Position numbers and translations under genes: made by a program | Notes under the pieces: generated by a model | Databases searched by the model: none | Told to the model about the DNA's origin: nothing | The model's input: the letters and a program-made list of their open reading frames with translations, nothing else | Shown: positions 22,988-34,893 of the stretch, in pieces | How positions within the stretch are numbered: the stretch's first letter is position 1 | Layout: each line of letters opens with the position of its first letter | Assembly: GCA_031835245.1 (NCBI GenBank) | Contig: JAVKOQ010000242.1 | Location: 7,501 to 71,500 of the forward strand | Source of the DNA: Balamuthia mandrillaris | Lineage: Eukaryota; Discosea; Longamoebia; Balamuthiidae | Direction: 5' to 3' | Length of the DNA stretch: 64,000 nucleotides

Positions 22988-24391
22988 ATGGAGAACGCAC
23001 GCCTCGTGGAGCGAAGGGAAAGCGCGGACATGAACCGTGGCCTGCACATCATCTACAAAGCTACACGAGACTACAAGCGCGTTCGCGCGAGAGATGACCA
23101 CGGTCAACATCACTCTCAACATCATCATCACCGCCACGCCTACTCCCATGCGCAGCCGTCGATGCAGAAGATGGATAGCCACCACCACCACAACCACAAC
23201 CGATATTCTGCTTCCACCACCACCACCAACTCAGCATCTTCTCCCTATTACAAGCGAAAAAGATCGGATCAGGATAGCTACAAGGAGGCTCGTCACGACG
23301 ACGACCGTTACGACAAGCAACAAAGAAGCCGTTACTGTTATCGCGATCCCTGTTCTCGTTCCAGTTCTCCTCCGCGAGCTTCGTACTCGCCTCCTGCTTC
23401 TCTTCACCGCCAACGATCCTCCGCTCCTTCCCCTCCTGTTCCCTCCATTTCAGATCACCGACAACAACGACCGGCTTGCTATAGCAATAGAGGGACCGCG
23501 CTGCCACAACGTCAAACCCATGCACACGTTGCTCCATCCCTTGCCCCTGCTTCTTCTTCATCTCCTCCTCCTGCTTCTTCTTCATCTCCTCCTCCTTCTT
23601 CTTCAGCTTCTCGCCTTTCGTCAACTCCTCCTTCCACAACAGCCCTTGTACAGATTAAGACAGAACCCTCTTCTCCTCCTCCGGCTTTGTCTCCTGCAAA
23701 TACAGCAACACCAGCCTCAACCCCAACCTCTGTCCATACCAAGAAAGAAAAGATAACCAGGCTAGCCGAAGCAGAAGATACCGTAACTATTCCTTGGAAT
23801 CGCCAACAGCAACAATCATCTCCACCGTGGCGAAGAAACGACGAAAAGCAGGAATGCAGCCCCCACCTCGAGGAAGAGGCAGCCGCCTCTCCGAAGACAA
23901 AGCAACGATCTCCAATGTTTTACCAACGCCTATTAGCAACACCATCGCAGTGCCCATCACCATTACATCCTGCTTCACCTTCGCAGGCCAGTTATAGTAA
24001 CACGGCCCAAACGAAACCTAACAGCGCGCCAAAATCGTCGTCTATTGCCCCTTCTCGTTCTCCTTCTCCTTCATCTCGTTTTCCATCAAAAGATGCTGCA
24101 ACATTCATTCCACCTTCGTCCTCGCCATCACCACCTTTTCAACCTCCATCTGTCTCCTCATCTGCACCCCCATCATCACCACCTTTGCGGCCTTCAACTG
24201 AACGATGGTTGGGAGAAGGCATTACAAATATGGAAACGAGCAACAGTGACGGTGGACGACGGTCAAGTTCTGATTTCTTGTTGGGCTTTATGGCAGGTTT
24301 GCGTGCCTCTGAAGAGGACAGAAGGCGTTTCCTTGCGACTGCTCGTTCTGATATCGGCGATGAAGTTAGCGGGACCGACGAGGAAGAGGAA

Positions 24392-24425
<34 letters not shown>

Positions 24426-26723
24426 CACAAAGAGAAGAGACCAAGGAAGTAGGACCATCAGAATGGGTCAACAAAGAGAAAGCAGACAAAACCCAAACAA
24501 GACAAGAAAACGAAAGGGAAAAAGAAAAAGACAGGGAAATAGGAACAAGACATCCCCCCATTGTACTCATAGAGCAGATAGCAGAGGGCACGGTACCGCT
24601 GTTGATGACCACTGAAGCTCAAGAATTAGCAGCACAACCTTGCCTAGATTTGGAATTGGTAGAAAACGGCCAGTTTGATGCTTTACAAGCCATTGTGCAT
24701 GAATCCTTCAGAAAGTGTGGAACCGAACCCAGGACTCATCAATGGCAAACGGTTTTCGAGCTGATGAAAGATCTTCTCTCCCCGCTGGAAAACTTATCCT
24801 CCAAGAATTATCTGATTCAACATAGCACAGGAAGTGGCAAAACGATTACCATTGCCAGTCTAGTCTGTCACCTATGTTGGCTTCGGGTACAAATCTGTCT
24901 TCTTATTCTTTATCTTTTCTTTTTATGTGGCTTATATCAGAAAAACGTTGTTGCTTCTCAAAAAGGATGTATGGAACAAGGATGCATTTAGGTTCCAGAA
25001 AATCATACTCATGAACGATCGCAAGGTGCTTGACACACAGCTGGGCAATGCGGTGATAAAGTTCATGGCCCAGCATAACTTGCCAGGAGTGGTGCGAGCC
25101 AAAAACGCGGTTCATCTTCGCCAAGCACTCGCTCAGAATCACATGCGGGTCATAATCACCACAATGCAAAAATTTGCCAAGCTAGGTAAAAGCAATCCCA
25201 ACCTTATTCAAGACTTGCATGTTGCCATCATTGCAGATGAAGCTCATAGGTCTCACGGACGAAGCAGCACGCGCTCCATGCATGGTTAGTGTATCTCTCT
25301 CCCCCTCTCTCTCTTCTCTCTCTCTCTCTCTCTCTGACTCGCCAGTAATAAAATGTATCCTGTTATGCAGAATTTCTAACGGGCTCTTCGAGACAATCGG
25401 CAAATATAACCTACTTTAGCTTCACCAGCACACCTAACGCCAAAGCTTTAGAGATGTTTGGAGTGGAAGATAGCGGCACCTACCGCCCCTTCCACACGTA
25501 CAGTATCGAACAATCTATAGATGATGGCTACACCCTCAACGTGTTGAACAACTACAGCAGCGTTGGTACTTTAGCCAGAGTTACTTACAGGACGGATGGT
25601 GGATCTGCTGCCGGCGAGGATCATAGCGACCAAACGTCGACAGAAGATGTCTTCGAGCGAGGGCAACAAGCAACTCTGCATTTGGTTCAGACGGCAGCTG
25701 ATGACAGAGTCGTTTTAGAGGAGAAAGCCAAGTATATTCTGGAACACTTCCTCGAGATCTTGGCATCTAGACAAACTGAAGTATGTAAAAGCTCTCTCTC
25801 TCTCTCTCTCTTGTAACTAACATACGATTTCAGAAGTACACGCCTAAGGGAATGGTCGTCACGAGCAGCAGAAAGCATGTGCTCTGGTACAAAGCGGCAT
25901 TAGAAAAGCAGATGGTAGAAAGGAAAATCCCTGTCGAGAAGACGTTCGACATAGTAGTAGCTTTCACCTCCTTTATGTATGAAGGAAGGAGGGTGGCAGA
26001 AACTGACCGCCACATCAACGGCGCTTATGCTCATCGCATCGTACAAGCCTTCAAAGATCCTAAAAGCAAAGTAAAACTGATCATAGTAGCAGACAAGTTT
26101 CAAACTGGTAACTTTCTTTGTTCTGTTTTTTTCTTTACTGTGGCAATTGTTTTTACAATCTAAACTTTCTACAACAGGATTTGATGAGCCAATGTTGCAT
26201 ACTATGTATGTAGATAAACGGTTAAGGGGCTCGAATGCAGTCCAGACGCTGGGCCGTTTGAACCGGATTGCCCCAGACAAATTCGACACATGTGTCGTTG
26301 ACTTTGTCAATGGGCGCAAAGATATAGGTTCGTTTTTTTTTTTTTTTCTTCTGCCTACTTGATGTCTTAGCAGCCTCGCTTATTCATATTTTTCTTCTCC
26401 AGGCCAAGCGTTTGCGTTGTACTGGCGATCCACAACACTACGATCCCTTACTCCACGTTCACCTCAAGAGTTAAAGCTGGATCGCATATCATCACGTTTG
26501 TTGGAGGTGGAAGGCATTTGCACTGGCGACATAGCCAAAGCCGCTGACTTTATAATGATAGAGGATGGCTTGAGGTTAAAAGCAGCAACCAACGACCATC
26601 TGCTGGAAGATGACATCAGTCAGTACCTCTTCTTGTGCGATCGTTTGCAAGTGGAAAATGTCCGAATTCCATATGCATTTGTCATACGCCTGAGAGCGGA
26701 GCTGGTAATATTCCGTTTATCTT

Positions 26724-26763
<40 letters not shown>

Positions 26764-27249
26764 TGCAAAGACAATACAAAATAACAAACAGCTGTGGGAA
26801 TAGATATACCGGCGGCATGCTATGAAGATCAATTCATTCAAATCACTTATCAACAGGGTAACTATTTCGGTGGAACACATAGAGGAAACAGCTGCCGGAA
26901 AAATCCGTTTAGGTTTTCCAAAGGACCTACGGTCCTCTGACAAAGACAATCGAGTTCCTAGGTTCCGTCTTCTTGTTGTTCTTGCTTTTGTTCTGTCACT
27001 TCTTCTTCTTCTTCTCTTCTTCTTCTTGTTCTTCTTCTTCTTCTTCTTCTTCTTCTTCTTCTTCTTCTTGTTCTTCTTCTTCTTGTTCTTCTTCTTCTTG
27101 TTCTTCTTCTTCTTGTTCTTCTTCTTCTTGTTCTTCTTCTTCTTCTTCTTCTTCTTCTTCTTCTTCTTCTTCTTCTTCTTCTTGATCTTCATCATAATTA
27201 CTACCATCTCCTTCACTTTCCTGTTCTTCCCTCTTCTAGTTTCGAATAG
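22988..27249 (+). CDS. HsdR-like superfamily 2 helicase with long disordered N-terminus
   Basis: Eight exons (22988-24886, 24966-25284, 25371-25780, 25834-26107, 26178-26327, 26403-26704, 26804-26961, 27240-27249) give about 1173 residues. Residues 1 to about 540 are His, Ser and Pro rich and then Glu rich. From about 560 the sequence follows bacterial type I restriction R subunits: [16 protein letters not shown] (Walker A), [30 protein letters not shown] (DEAH), [41 protein letters not shown], and QTLGRLNR. All seven motor motifs look intact. The usual N-terminal PD-(D/E)xK nuclease domain is not visible. Introns and (CT)n tracts match neighbouring genes, so it is resident in the genome. The last two exons and the start codon (22988 or 22820) are uncertain. 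Function in this host is unknown. Confidence 0.8.
26985..27184 (+). repeat. Intronic (TTC)n/TTCTTG microsatellite
   Basis: A near-continuous run of TTC with regularly spaced TTCTTG units fills the last intron of the HsdR-like gene on its sense strand. Confidence 0.9.
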
Positions 27250-27289
27250 CTGACAACCCCAAAACAAAAGGAGCGAAAAAGATTCCGCC

Positions 27290-28342
27290 ATGTCGATAGA
27301 GGAAATCGTGGCGGCGTCCAATCAGGAATACAGAAGAAGGGTAGCCATAATGACAATAGATAACAATATAGATAGTTTTCCACAGCGACCAAGTGCTCCA
27401 CCACCTGATGTAGATCCGGACCAACTACCATTCGCCAAACGCATCTGGGCCTCTGTACGCTCGGTTTTTCCTTGTTCATAGCTCAAACTCTCTTTGCGCA
27501 ACTTACCAACACCGTTCGTGTTAATAGGAGAGCGAGGCACTGCTTGCTCACAGCGATGCTCACTTGGAACCGGCCATGGAGTCAGAATCTTACGCCAACG
27601 ACGAAACGTCAATAGCGTTTCAGAACTCTGCCAACGAAGAGGAAGAAGACATGCCAACAACAATTGAACAGCCAATGTCAAAAGTGTCTGAGGTTGATCC
27701 CGCAGCTATATCTGTTGGGATGTCCGAACTAAACACATTGGAAGTCGAGAAACCCTTCTCTTCAACTCTCCTACATGAATGTTTGTCATCTCTCCCTCCC
27801 CCTCTCTCTCCCTCTCCCTCTCTCCCTCTCTCCCTCTCTCCCCCTCTCCCTCTCTCCCTCTCTCCCCCTCTCCCTCTCTCCCTCTCTCCCCCCCCTCTCT
27901 CTCTCGTTCTTTATTTCTAACAACAGACAAACAGCACGTAAACAAACTGATGCAGGAGCACCACCTCATGGCATTAACACGCAAAGAGGAGAGGGTAGTC
28001 CAGAAATAGTGGCTGGATCCCACCCTAATGAAGTGGCTTCTTCTCCCTCTATATCCAATGACGGCACAGACAAGTTGCTTTCCGAGCTGCTTTCCACGCT
28101 TTCTTCCAGAAGAAAAAATCTGCGGGTGGCAGCTTTAAAGTCTTTACATGTGCAATCTTCTCTTGGTAAAAGAACACCTTTCCTGTTGCTTAGTATTTAA
28201 GCTTATACGCCACAAACAGACTCCACCAAAGCTAAGATAGGGAGAATGGGAGGATCTCATCTTGTCTCACTTCTTGAAAGCGCATACCCACAAGAACGTC
28301 TCACCGCCACTTCTATACTCGCCGAACTTGCACTTGATAGTA

Positions 28343-28382
<40 letters not shown>

Positions 28383-29501
28383 AGTTCTTGTGGTTTGTTT
28401 CTTTTTTTGGAAGTTATAATTCACCACTTTCCTTCACTATCCAATTATAATTATACTTCAACTTTGCAGAAGAGAACAAGGACCTCTTGCGCCAATGTGG
28501 CATTTTTCCCAAGCTTGCCGCTATCTTAACAGATGCCACAAAACCTCAACTCCAAGGCCTTGCTGCTCATGTCATTCAGAACCTTGCCATCGACAATGGT
28601 TTTTATTCCCTCCTATGAAAGAACCTATGATTGCTCCATTTGTTGTTGGTTGTTGGTAGAGCTCACTCCTCTCTCTCTCTCTCTCTCTCTCCCCCTCTCT
28701 CTCTCTCTTGCTATTTGCAGAAGCCAATCAACAGGAGATAAGACAGCACCAAATCATACCAGCCTTGGTACTCATCATCTCGCCTGAGCACTCGGACGTA
28801 CGACACCAAGCCATCACCTGTTTAGCCTCTCTTGCTGCTGACCGTACATACTCTCTTTCCTTTCTCACGCTTTCTCGTTTCCCTTTCTTTAGCTCACTCA
28901 TTTTATCAAAAAAAAAAAACCAGGAGAGAACAGCAGAGTAATATGGGAGGTAGGACAATCCACAATTCTTTCATTGCTGGACAATCGAATACCTGCATTT
29001 GTCGTCCATGTCATTCGCATACTGCGACACGTGAGAGAGGCCTTTCCCGAATCGCGTTCAGAACTTCTAAAATGGCCCACTCTCCGTTACGTCCTCCGCA
29101 AACACCGTTTCTCTGCAAGCAGAGAGCTCGCATCGGAAGCGGATGCCTTGTTAGCTTCCCTCTATCCAAACACCAACTTCACATCTGCCTATTCCTCTGC
29201 TTCCTCTTCGCCTCCTCGTTCCTTTGTACCAAATTTCTCTCCTTCTTCTCGCATCGAACTGCGTCGGTCCTATCCAGCGTCGTCATCCGGCTCATCTTCT
29301 TCATTTTCACCCCCTTCTTTCCATCAACACCCTCCGTGTCCTTCTTCTTCCTCCCCTAGGTATCCCTCCTCACCGGTTACTTCCAGCAAAACACCAAAGA
29401 AACGTTTTATGCCAAATAGCAACAACCATCATCACCGCGACCATCATCCTCCCCACCTCCCCCACCCCCACGACCATGACGACAGAAACCACCACACCTA
29501 G
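27290..29501 (+). CDS. Armadillo-repeat protein
   Basis: Seven exons (27290-27454, 27528-27780, 27935-28165, 28220-28339, 28470-28598, 28721-28843, 28924-29501) give 532 residues. After an acidic N-terminus, exons 3 to 7 hold helical repeats of about 42 residues that follow the ARM pattern: LVSLLESAYPQERLTATSIL, LRQCGIFPKLAAILTD, LQGLAAHVIQNLAID, HQIIPALVLIISPEHSDVRH and VVHVIRILRHV. Exons roughly match repeats, and introns 2 to 6 are all phase 1, which points to repeat-by-repeat exon duplication. The C-terminus is Ser-rich and ends in a His/Pro/Asp tail. No specific family is recognised. The start lies about 40 bp after the HsdR-like stop. Confidence 0.72.
27781..27934 (+). repeat. CT-rich minisatellite intron
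   Basis: Intron 2 of the armadillo gene holds tandem CTCCCTCTCTC-type units (period about 24) before the ACAAACAG acceptor. Confidence 0.8.
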
Positions 29502-29678
29502 CAAACATCTATTCTCGCTCGCTCGCTCGCTCACTCACTCTCTTCTCTCTCTCCTCTTTTTTGTTGATCATGAATGTAGATCATGAAATTATCCAATAGA
29601 ATATCAAATCTTTGAATTCAGAAAAGAAAGGAAGAAAGAAAGAAAACACAGGAGGAAGAAGAAGAAGAAGAAGGAGAG

Positions 29679-31823
29679 ATGAGAAGAGCTCCCGGAGGCA
29701 AGAAGAGGAAGAGAAGCACCGCCCTCAATCCCAACCAGCTGCCCAAAGATTTTGTGAAAGCCAAGAAAAAGGTCGGAAAGAAGAAAAAAGCGCCCCCGTC
29801 TTCCACCTCCACCGATTTCACCGCTCGTAGCATCCTCCTCCCCCAACAAAGCATCGCGCACGAGAAAGGGAGCTTTGTTAACAAAAGGAACTTATCGCTG
29901 CACGACCTTCTCACGCAACTCCGTCACTACAATGTCACTGTGCGAAAAGGTAACACAACCGATCGAGTGCCTCTTTTTTTTTTCAAGTCGATGAATATAA
30001 AATTCGCTCTCCCGCTAACCTACCTTGAAAAAGATGCGATTTGGGGTCTCAAAGAACTGCTCGGGATGTATCCACATCTGCTTCTCACGCACCTTGCCCC
30101 GTTGATGGACCAACTGTTGGAGCTGCTCAGCGACGAGGACAAGGCCGTCCGTCATGCTCTTCAGTCTCTCTTTGCGTTTATACTGCCTCTTGTCCCTTCC
30201 GTAATCTCTCTCTCTCTCTCTCTCCTCTCCGTTCTTTAGTCCTCAGCTTTCTCTCTCGTTATCTCTTCTCTCACCTTCGTTTTCGATGGGTGCGAATAGC
30301 GTCTGATGAACCCATTCTTGGAGCTAATGATAGTGTACCTCTGCAACACAATGACCCATCTCAAACTGGACGTCCGCTTGTCCGCTCTCTCCCTTGTCGA
30401 CCTTTTGTTGCAACACCACCCGCCCTCCTCTATCACAGCGACAACGAATGTTGCTGCGGACAGTAACAATAAGAGCAACACCATAAATTTGGCTGCCGGA
30501 GGCAGTTCACTCTACGCGCGTCTGCTGCCCAATTTCATGTCATTGTTGGCACCACCCAGCGGTGGCAGCGGTGGCAGCGGCGCAAGGGCCAGGCTGGATG
30601 GCAATGCAGCTCAGGCCGTACGCCATCGTTTGCCCGTTCTTCGTAGCCTTTTCAAGTTGCTCTCTGCGTTACTTGCTCCCTTCCAGAGTTCTGCCGCTAG
30701 TTCTTCTGTTACTTTTCCGTCTTACCCCTGGAATTGGGATCGGTGTTCGTCGGTCAGTTCTCTCTCTCTCTCTCTCTCTCTCTCTCCTGTTCTAATTCTT
30801 TTCGTTTCCTTGTGCTCATGTTGCAAATAGGGCTCTTCGCAACGACAAGGAAAAAGAGTGATCAACATAACTAAAAATTATTGGGACAGTTTCTTTCAGG
30901 CGGCCGCTCCGCCTTCTCTCTTATCATCGTCAACATCACCATCAGCATCACCGTCACTGTCAGCATCGCCCTCTTTACCATCCCCTTCCTCCACACAAAC
31001 CACAGCAACTACGACAAATGCTCAACATTCGACCACTACCTCCAATGCTACAACCACAGATACTACCACCACGTCTTCTTCCTCCTCCACTTCAGCAGCA
31101 TCGTCCAATACAACACAAGCAGCAGCAAAGGCTGATGGAGGAGATTTTCGGTCCTTTATGGAGCGAATTATACCCGTTTTATTGGAGTGTTGGTTGGAAA
31201 GTTCGCCGGGCGAGTTTCTAACGCACTTGCAGGTGGCCGCTGCCAGTCCTTCTGCCTCCTCAGGGAGTGACGCCGTAACGTTGCTTTCCGGTGCGGAGTG
31301 CATGGTGCTAGTCGCGGACATCATGCATCTCCTTCTACAAGCCTACCCTTCATCTGGAGACAATTCTATTGCCTCGGATACCTTGTTAGATTCTCTCATT
31401 CGTTACGTCATGCCTTACTTTCCTTTCCCAACGCCCAGTGGCGCTGGTAGCAATCCCAAGGTGCCTCTTATTTTTCTTTTAACGTCAGAGAGAAAGAGAG
31501 GAGTGACTTATTGATATTTATTTTTTCAAAAAATTGCAGTTTGAAGCAGCGGAGAAGCTGAACTTGGCAGTATGTCTGCTTATGTCCCACTTTATAGGAC
31601 TGCGGCGTGGTCCTTCGCCGCAAGCAGCTGCTGCACAGCAGCGAAGAGAACAACAAAGGGCCATAGCAGCAGACCCTACTGGTCTTGCCAACATACAACC
31701 GGTAATCGTAGAATTTGAGGACGAAGACTCTGCTCTGGAAACTATAGAAGAGTGGAAGGCTCAGTTGGTGACATTTTTTGTTTCGGCTTTAAAGCAAGGT
31801 GGTCGTAAGAATCCAGCGGTTAG

Positions 31824-31868
<45 letters not shown>

Positions 31869-32711
31869 TGCCATTATACTCATCACCATATTTGCGTATC
31901 AAACAGGGACAAGGTCAACGAGCTGTGGCACTATTACCGGTGTTGAAGAAACTTCTGCCCAATGTCCCGTTGGAGCCCCAACAACGCTTGATGGAGGTAT
32001 TTACGTTTTATTTTCCTGTTTTTTTTTTTTTCGCTGTCTTTTTTTTAACGAACACGTTGCTTGGTGAAAAGGCGTTCCACAAGTTTTATGAATCGTGCCA
32101 TGTAATGTCCTCCGCTATACCTGCGTGTGTGCAATGGATGGAGCAGCTTATCCTGGCAACACCATTTGCACCACTCACCAATCTGCGGTCAGCTGATCCG
32201 TCTCTTATTGGTGGTAGGTTTGGCACTCGACGCTTTGCTTACTTTTTGAGCAAAGATAGAACAAAGCAATGGTTGCTCTCCTTTCCAAAGCTCCTTTGGA
32301 AATTACAGACTCATGCACCATCTTCTACTCTGGTATGAGTCCTCCCACTTTTGCGCGCGCACACTCTCTCAAATTCATTTTCTCGTGTAGGTGATAGTGG
32401 AAGCTATGTTGTCTATCGCAAAATGCTTCTCGCGATCAGAGCAATTACGTCTTGATTATCTTCAGCTGCACATGATTCCATTCTTCTTTGCATGTGTTCC
32501 AGCAGCTGCTGGACGTGCCTCCCAAGGTTTGTTGTGGTATTGTAAAACAATTTTACGCTGCTGTTGATAAAAACTTTGCAGCAAAAAAGTTGTTTGGCCC
32601 ATTTATCCATTTGCCTGGTCACTTACAGCGTAAATGCATAGAGCTGTTGTATTACCTTGGACCGATCAGTTCCCCAAAGATGCACCAAGCCCTCACTGCT
32701 TGTTGTATGCT

Positions 32712-32748
<37 letters not shown>

Positions 32749-33804
32749 TGAACTTGGTCGTTGACATATTTTCCTTTTGAAGCACGTCACCTATCCATGG
32801 AAGTACTGCAGTATATGCTGGAGATATTGCATCACATCTTTGGGAAAGGACACCTCACAGAGTCCCATTATGCCAGTTTGTTGCTTTCCATTTTACTCGC
32901 CAATGCTGCTTCGTCCAACAACGATGCAGCCGAACTTCAACAAAAGCAACCATCAGAACGCGAGACTTCATCAGCGCCAACAGTCATTTTGATTGACGAA
33001 GAAGGAGCTAAAGAGGAACGACCAACACCGTCCAGTACCTCAAAAGGGGGAAGAGCAGACATGAAGAAAGAAGCGACTGCTCCCACCAGAGATAGCAAAG
33101 CGGTGGCATGTCTGCTGCACACTAACTTGCGGCAGTGGGGCGTGCTTACTGCGCTTCGATGGATGCAACCAGCTTTGTTGCCATTGTTGCAAGCTTGGGG
33201 TTCTGCTACAACATCTCCCTCCTCCTCTCTACTGCCATCCTCTCCTTCTCCTTCATCACAAGCATTACAGAAGACCATGTGGTGGTTCCTTGGCTTATGC
33301 TCTGCCGACATCAGTGCGACAGCAACGGCAACAATGACAACAACGTCAGTGAAAGAGCTTTGGGAGGCAATACCCTACGCCTTGCTGCCTTATCTGTGGG
33401 CCAACTTGATGGCAACCCAAAGAGCAAAGGCGGATCTAGGCGCTTGTCTTTTGCTCTTATGCACTGACTCTTCTCTGCTGTTCTGTTTGCTTCGCCTCAT
33501 TCACAACCATCTCAACCTTCTCCTGACATCACAACAACAAGAGCCGAACGACAACGGCAAGGTAGAGGCGCTGTCACTGCTGTTGCTGTCTTTGTTGGAG
33601 GAGCGGATGTTGGAGGAAGAGTTGAGACGCCCGCAGTGCTCCCAGGAAGTGCCTCTCCTTGTGGCCGACGTGCTGAAGGCCGCTCCACCCGCCAATCTTG
33701 CCCGCCGCCTTCAAACCGACTTGACTTTGCTTTATGGCTCCTCCTCTTCATCTTCTTTTTCCGCTGCTTCCTCTTCTTCTCCTTCTGCGTTTGAAGCAAG
33801 TTAG
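29679..33804 (+). CDS. IPI1/TEX10-like pre-60S ribosome factor (Rix1 complex)
   Basis: About nine exons: 29679-29949, 30034-30200, 30300-30752, 30831-31460, 31540-31818, 31907-31996, 32072-32332, 32391-32704 and 32783-33804. The N-terminus carries the family signature: DFVKAKKKVGKKKK, FTARSILLPQQS, LSLHDLLTQLRHYNVTVRKDAIWGLKELL, then DEDKAVRHALQSLFAFILP. The rest is long helical-repeat sequence as in TEX10. IPI1 proteins act with RIX1 and IPI3 on late pre-60S particles and chromatin. In exon 8 the frame changes near 32480-32500 (from HMIPFFF to FQQLLDVPPK). The frame needs an extra removal of 1 mod 3 nt there, so either a short intron is missed or there is an indel. Introns 2, 3, 5 and 8 carry (CT)n. 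Confidence 0.8.
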
Positions 33805-33912
33805 TTGTTGACCAGAAACAAAAAATCTACAATGGCGCTTATTGTGCAATAGTCAAACAAACAGGAGCGCAAGAAGAGAACAAAGAGGATAAGAGGAAGA
33901 AGCGTCGTTCTT

Positions 33913-34893
33913 CTATTCTGCTGGTGTTGGTGGTGTTGAGGACGAGGCGGCATAGAGTTGAGCCAACACAGCAGGAAAGCAACAGGAAGCAAGGATGAAC
34001 ACGAATACGAAGAAACACAGGTCGTTAAAGGCGGAACGTAGGGCCTGAACACCCTTCCACCACCACCTCAACCGTTCCGCTGCCTGCAGGAAGCCAAAAA
34101 GCAGCTGCCTGTGTTGCTGGTTGCCGATGCCCAGCCCTGCAAGTACTTCATTCAACATAGCGTCCTCGTCTTCCTGTTCTTCCTTGCTTTCTTTGTCGGA
34201 GGGAGGTCGGAGAAGAACGTGGTTCCATGCGTAGAACGTGAGAAGTAGGACAAGCTCCAATGAACAAAAGAGATAAACGGGAGGAGTGGTCAGCAGCAGT
34301 TGGTGCAGATGCGGAGAGAGTGTTGGGAAGAGAGAAGAGAGAGCAGAGGAAGAGGTGTGAACGAAAGCAAGAGCCAAGGCGAGGGCCAGGATGGAGAGGA
34401 ATCGAAGAGAGCGCTGAAAGCGTTGCTGTGCCTTGTGGCTTGTTGTGTGTTGTTGTGTATCTTGAGCAAAGAAAGAGGAGGGTGTGCTGCTGCCAGAAGT
34501 GAGAGGGGAAGAAGAGCTATCTGCAGCAGCGTATAGAGTGGAGGGTAGTGGCAGCTCATCTTGTGATTCTTCTTCCTTCCAATGGTGATGAGGAGAGTGT
34601 GAAGGCTCGACAGAGGTGGTTGGAGGAGGGGCAGCACGAATTTCTAGGATCTCATTTTGCTTGGTTGCTTCGCCAGCCTGGGATGCAACGGGCGCATCAG
34701 CAAACGGAGCATGGCTGTCTTGGGGTTCTTCTTTCCATGTCGAGGTAGTGCCTTTCAGCACTTCAAGGCGTTTGCCTGCGGAGAGAAGCAACTTTTGTCT
34801 TCTCCTCTCTCGTCTTTTCTGTTCTTTTTCTTTTCGTTGTCGTTCCTTCTCCTCTTCGCTAAGCACCCTCACTTGGTCCGTGCTTTCATCCAT
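33913..34893 (-). CDS. GET2/CAMLG-like tail-anchored protein receptor
   Basis: Single exon. I start at the second ATG (34893, MDESTDQVRVLSEEE) because it fits the family better; an upstream ATG at 34926 is in frame. The start is LSEEEKERQRKEKEQ followed by RRERRRQKLL and GKRLEVLKG, matching the Arg-rich cytosolic motif of GET2/CAML that binds GET3. A disordered linker follows, then three hydrophobic segments (RFLSILALALALAFV, YLFCSLELVLLLTFYAW, LCFFVFVFILASCCF), the number expected for GET2. The role would be insertion of tail-anchored proteins into the ER. It converges with the IPI1-like gene 109 bp away. Call is by layout and N-terminal motif; GET2 proteins diverge fast. Confidence 0.65.
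   Translation of the reverse strand: MDESTDQVRVLSEEEKERQRKEKEQKRRERRRQKLLLSAGKRLEVLKGTTSTWKEEPQDSHAPFADAPVASQAGEATKQNEILEIRAAPPPTTSVEPSHSPHHHWKEEESQDELPLPSTLYAAADSSSSPLTSGSSTPSSFFAQDTQQHTTSHKAQQRFQRSLRFLSILALALALAFVHTSSSALSSLFPTLSPHLHQLLLTTPPVYLFCSLELVLLLTFYAWNHVLLRPPSDKESKEEQEDEDAMLNEVLAGLGIGNQQHRQLLFGFLQAAERLRWWWKGVQALRSAFNDLCFFVFVFILASCCFPAVLAQLYAASSSTPPTPAE

Noticed and set aside
26620-27321. Poly-Lys minus-strand frame across the TTC microsatellite
   Set aside because: It is only the complement of the TTC repeat inside an intron of the plus-strand gene.
32488-32520. Programmed +1 frameshift in the IPI1-like gene
   Set aside because: No slippery sequence or downstream structure is evident; a missed short intron or indel is simpler.
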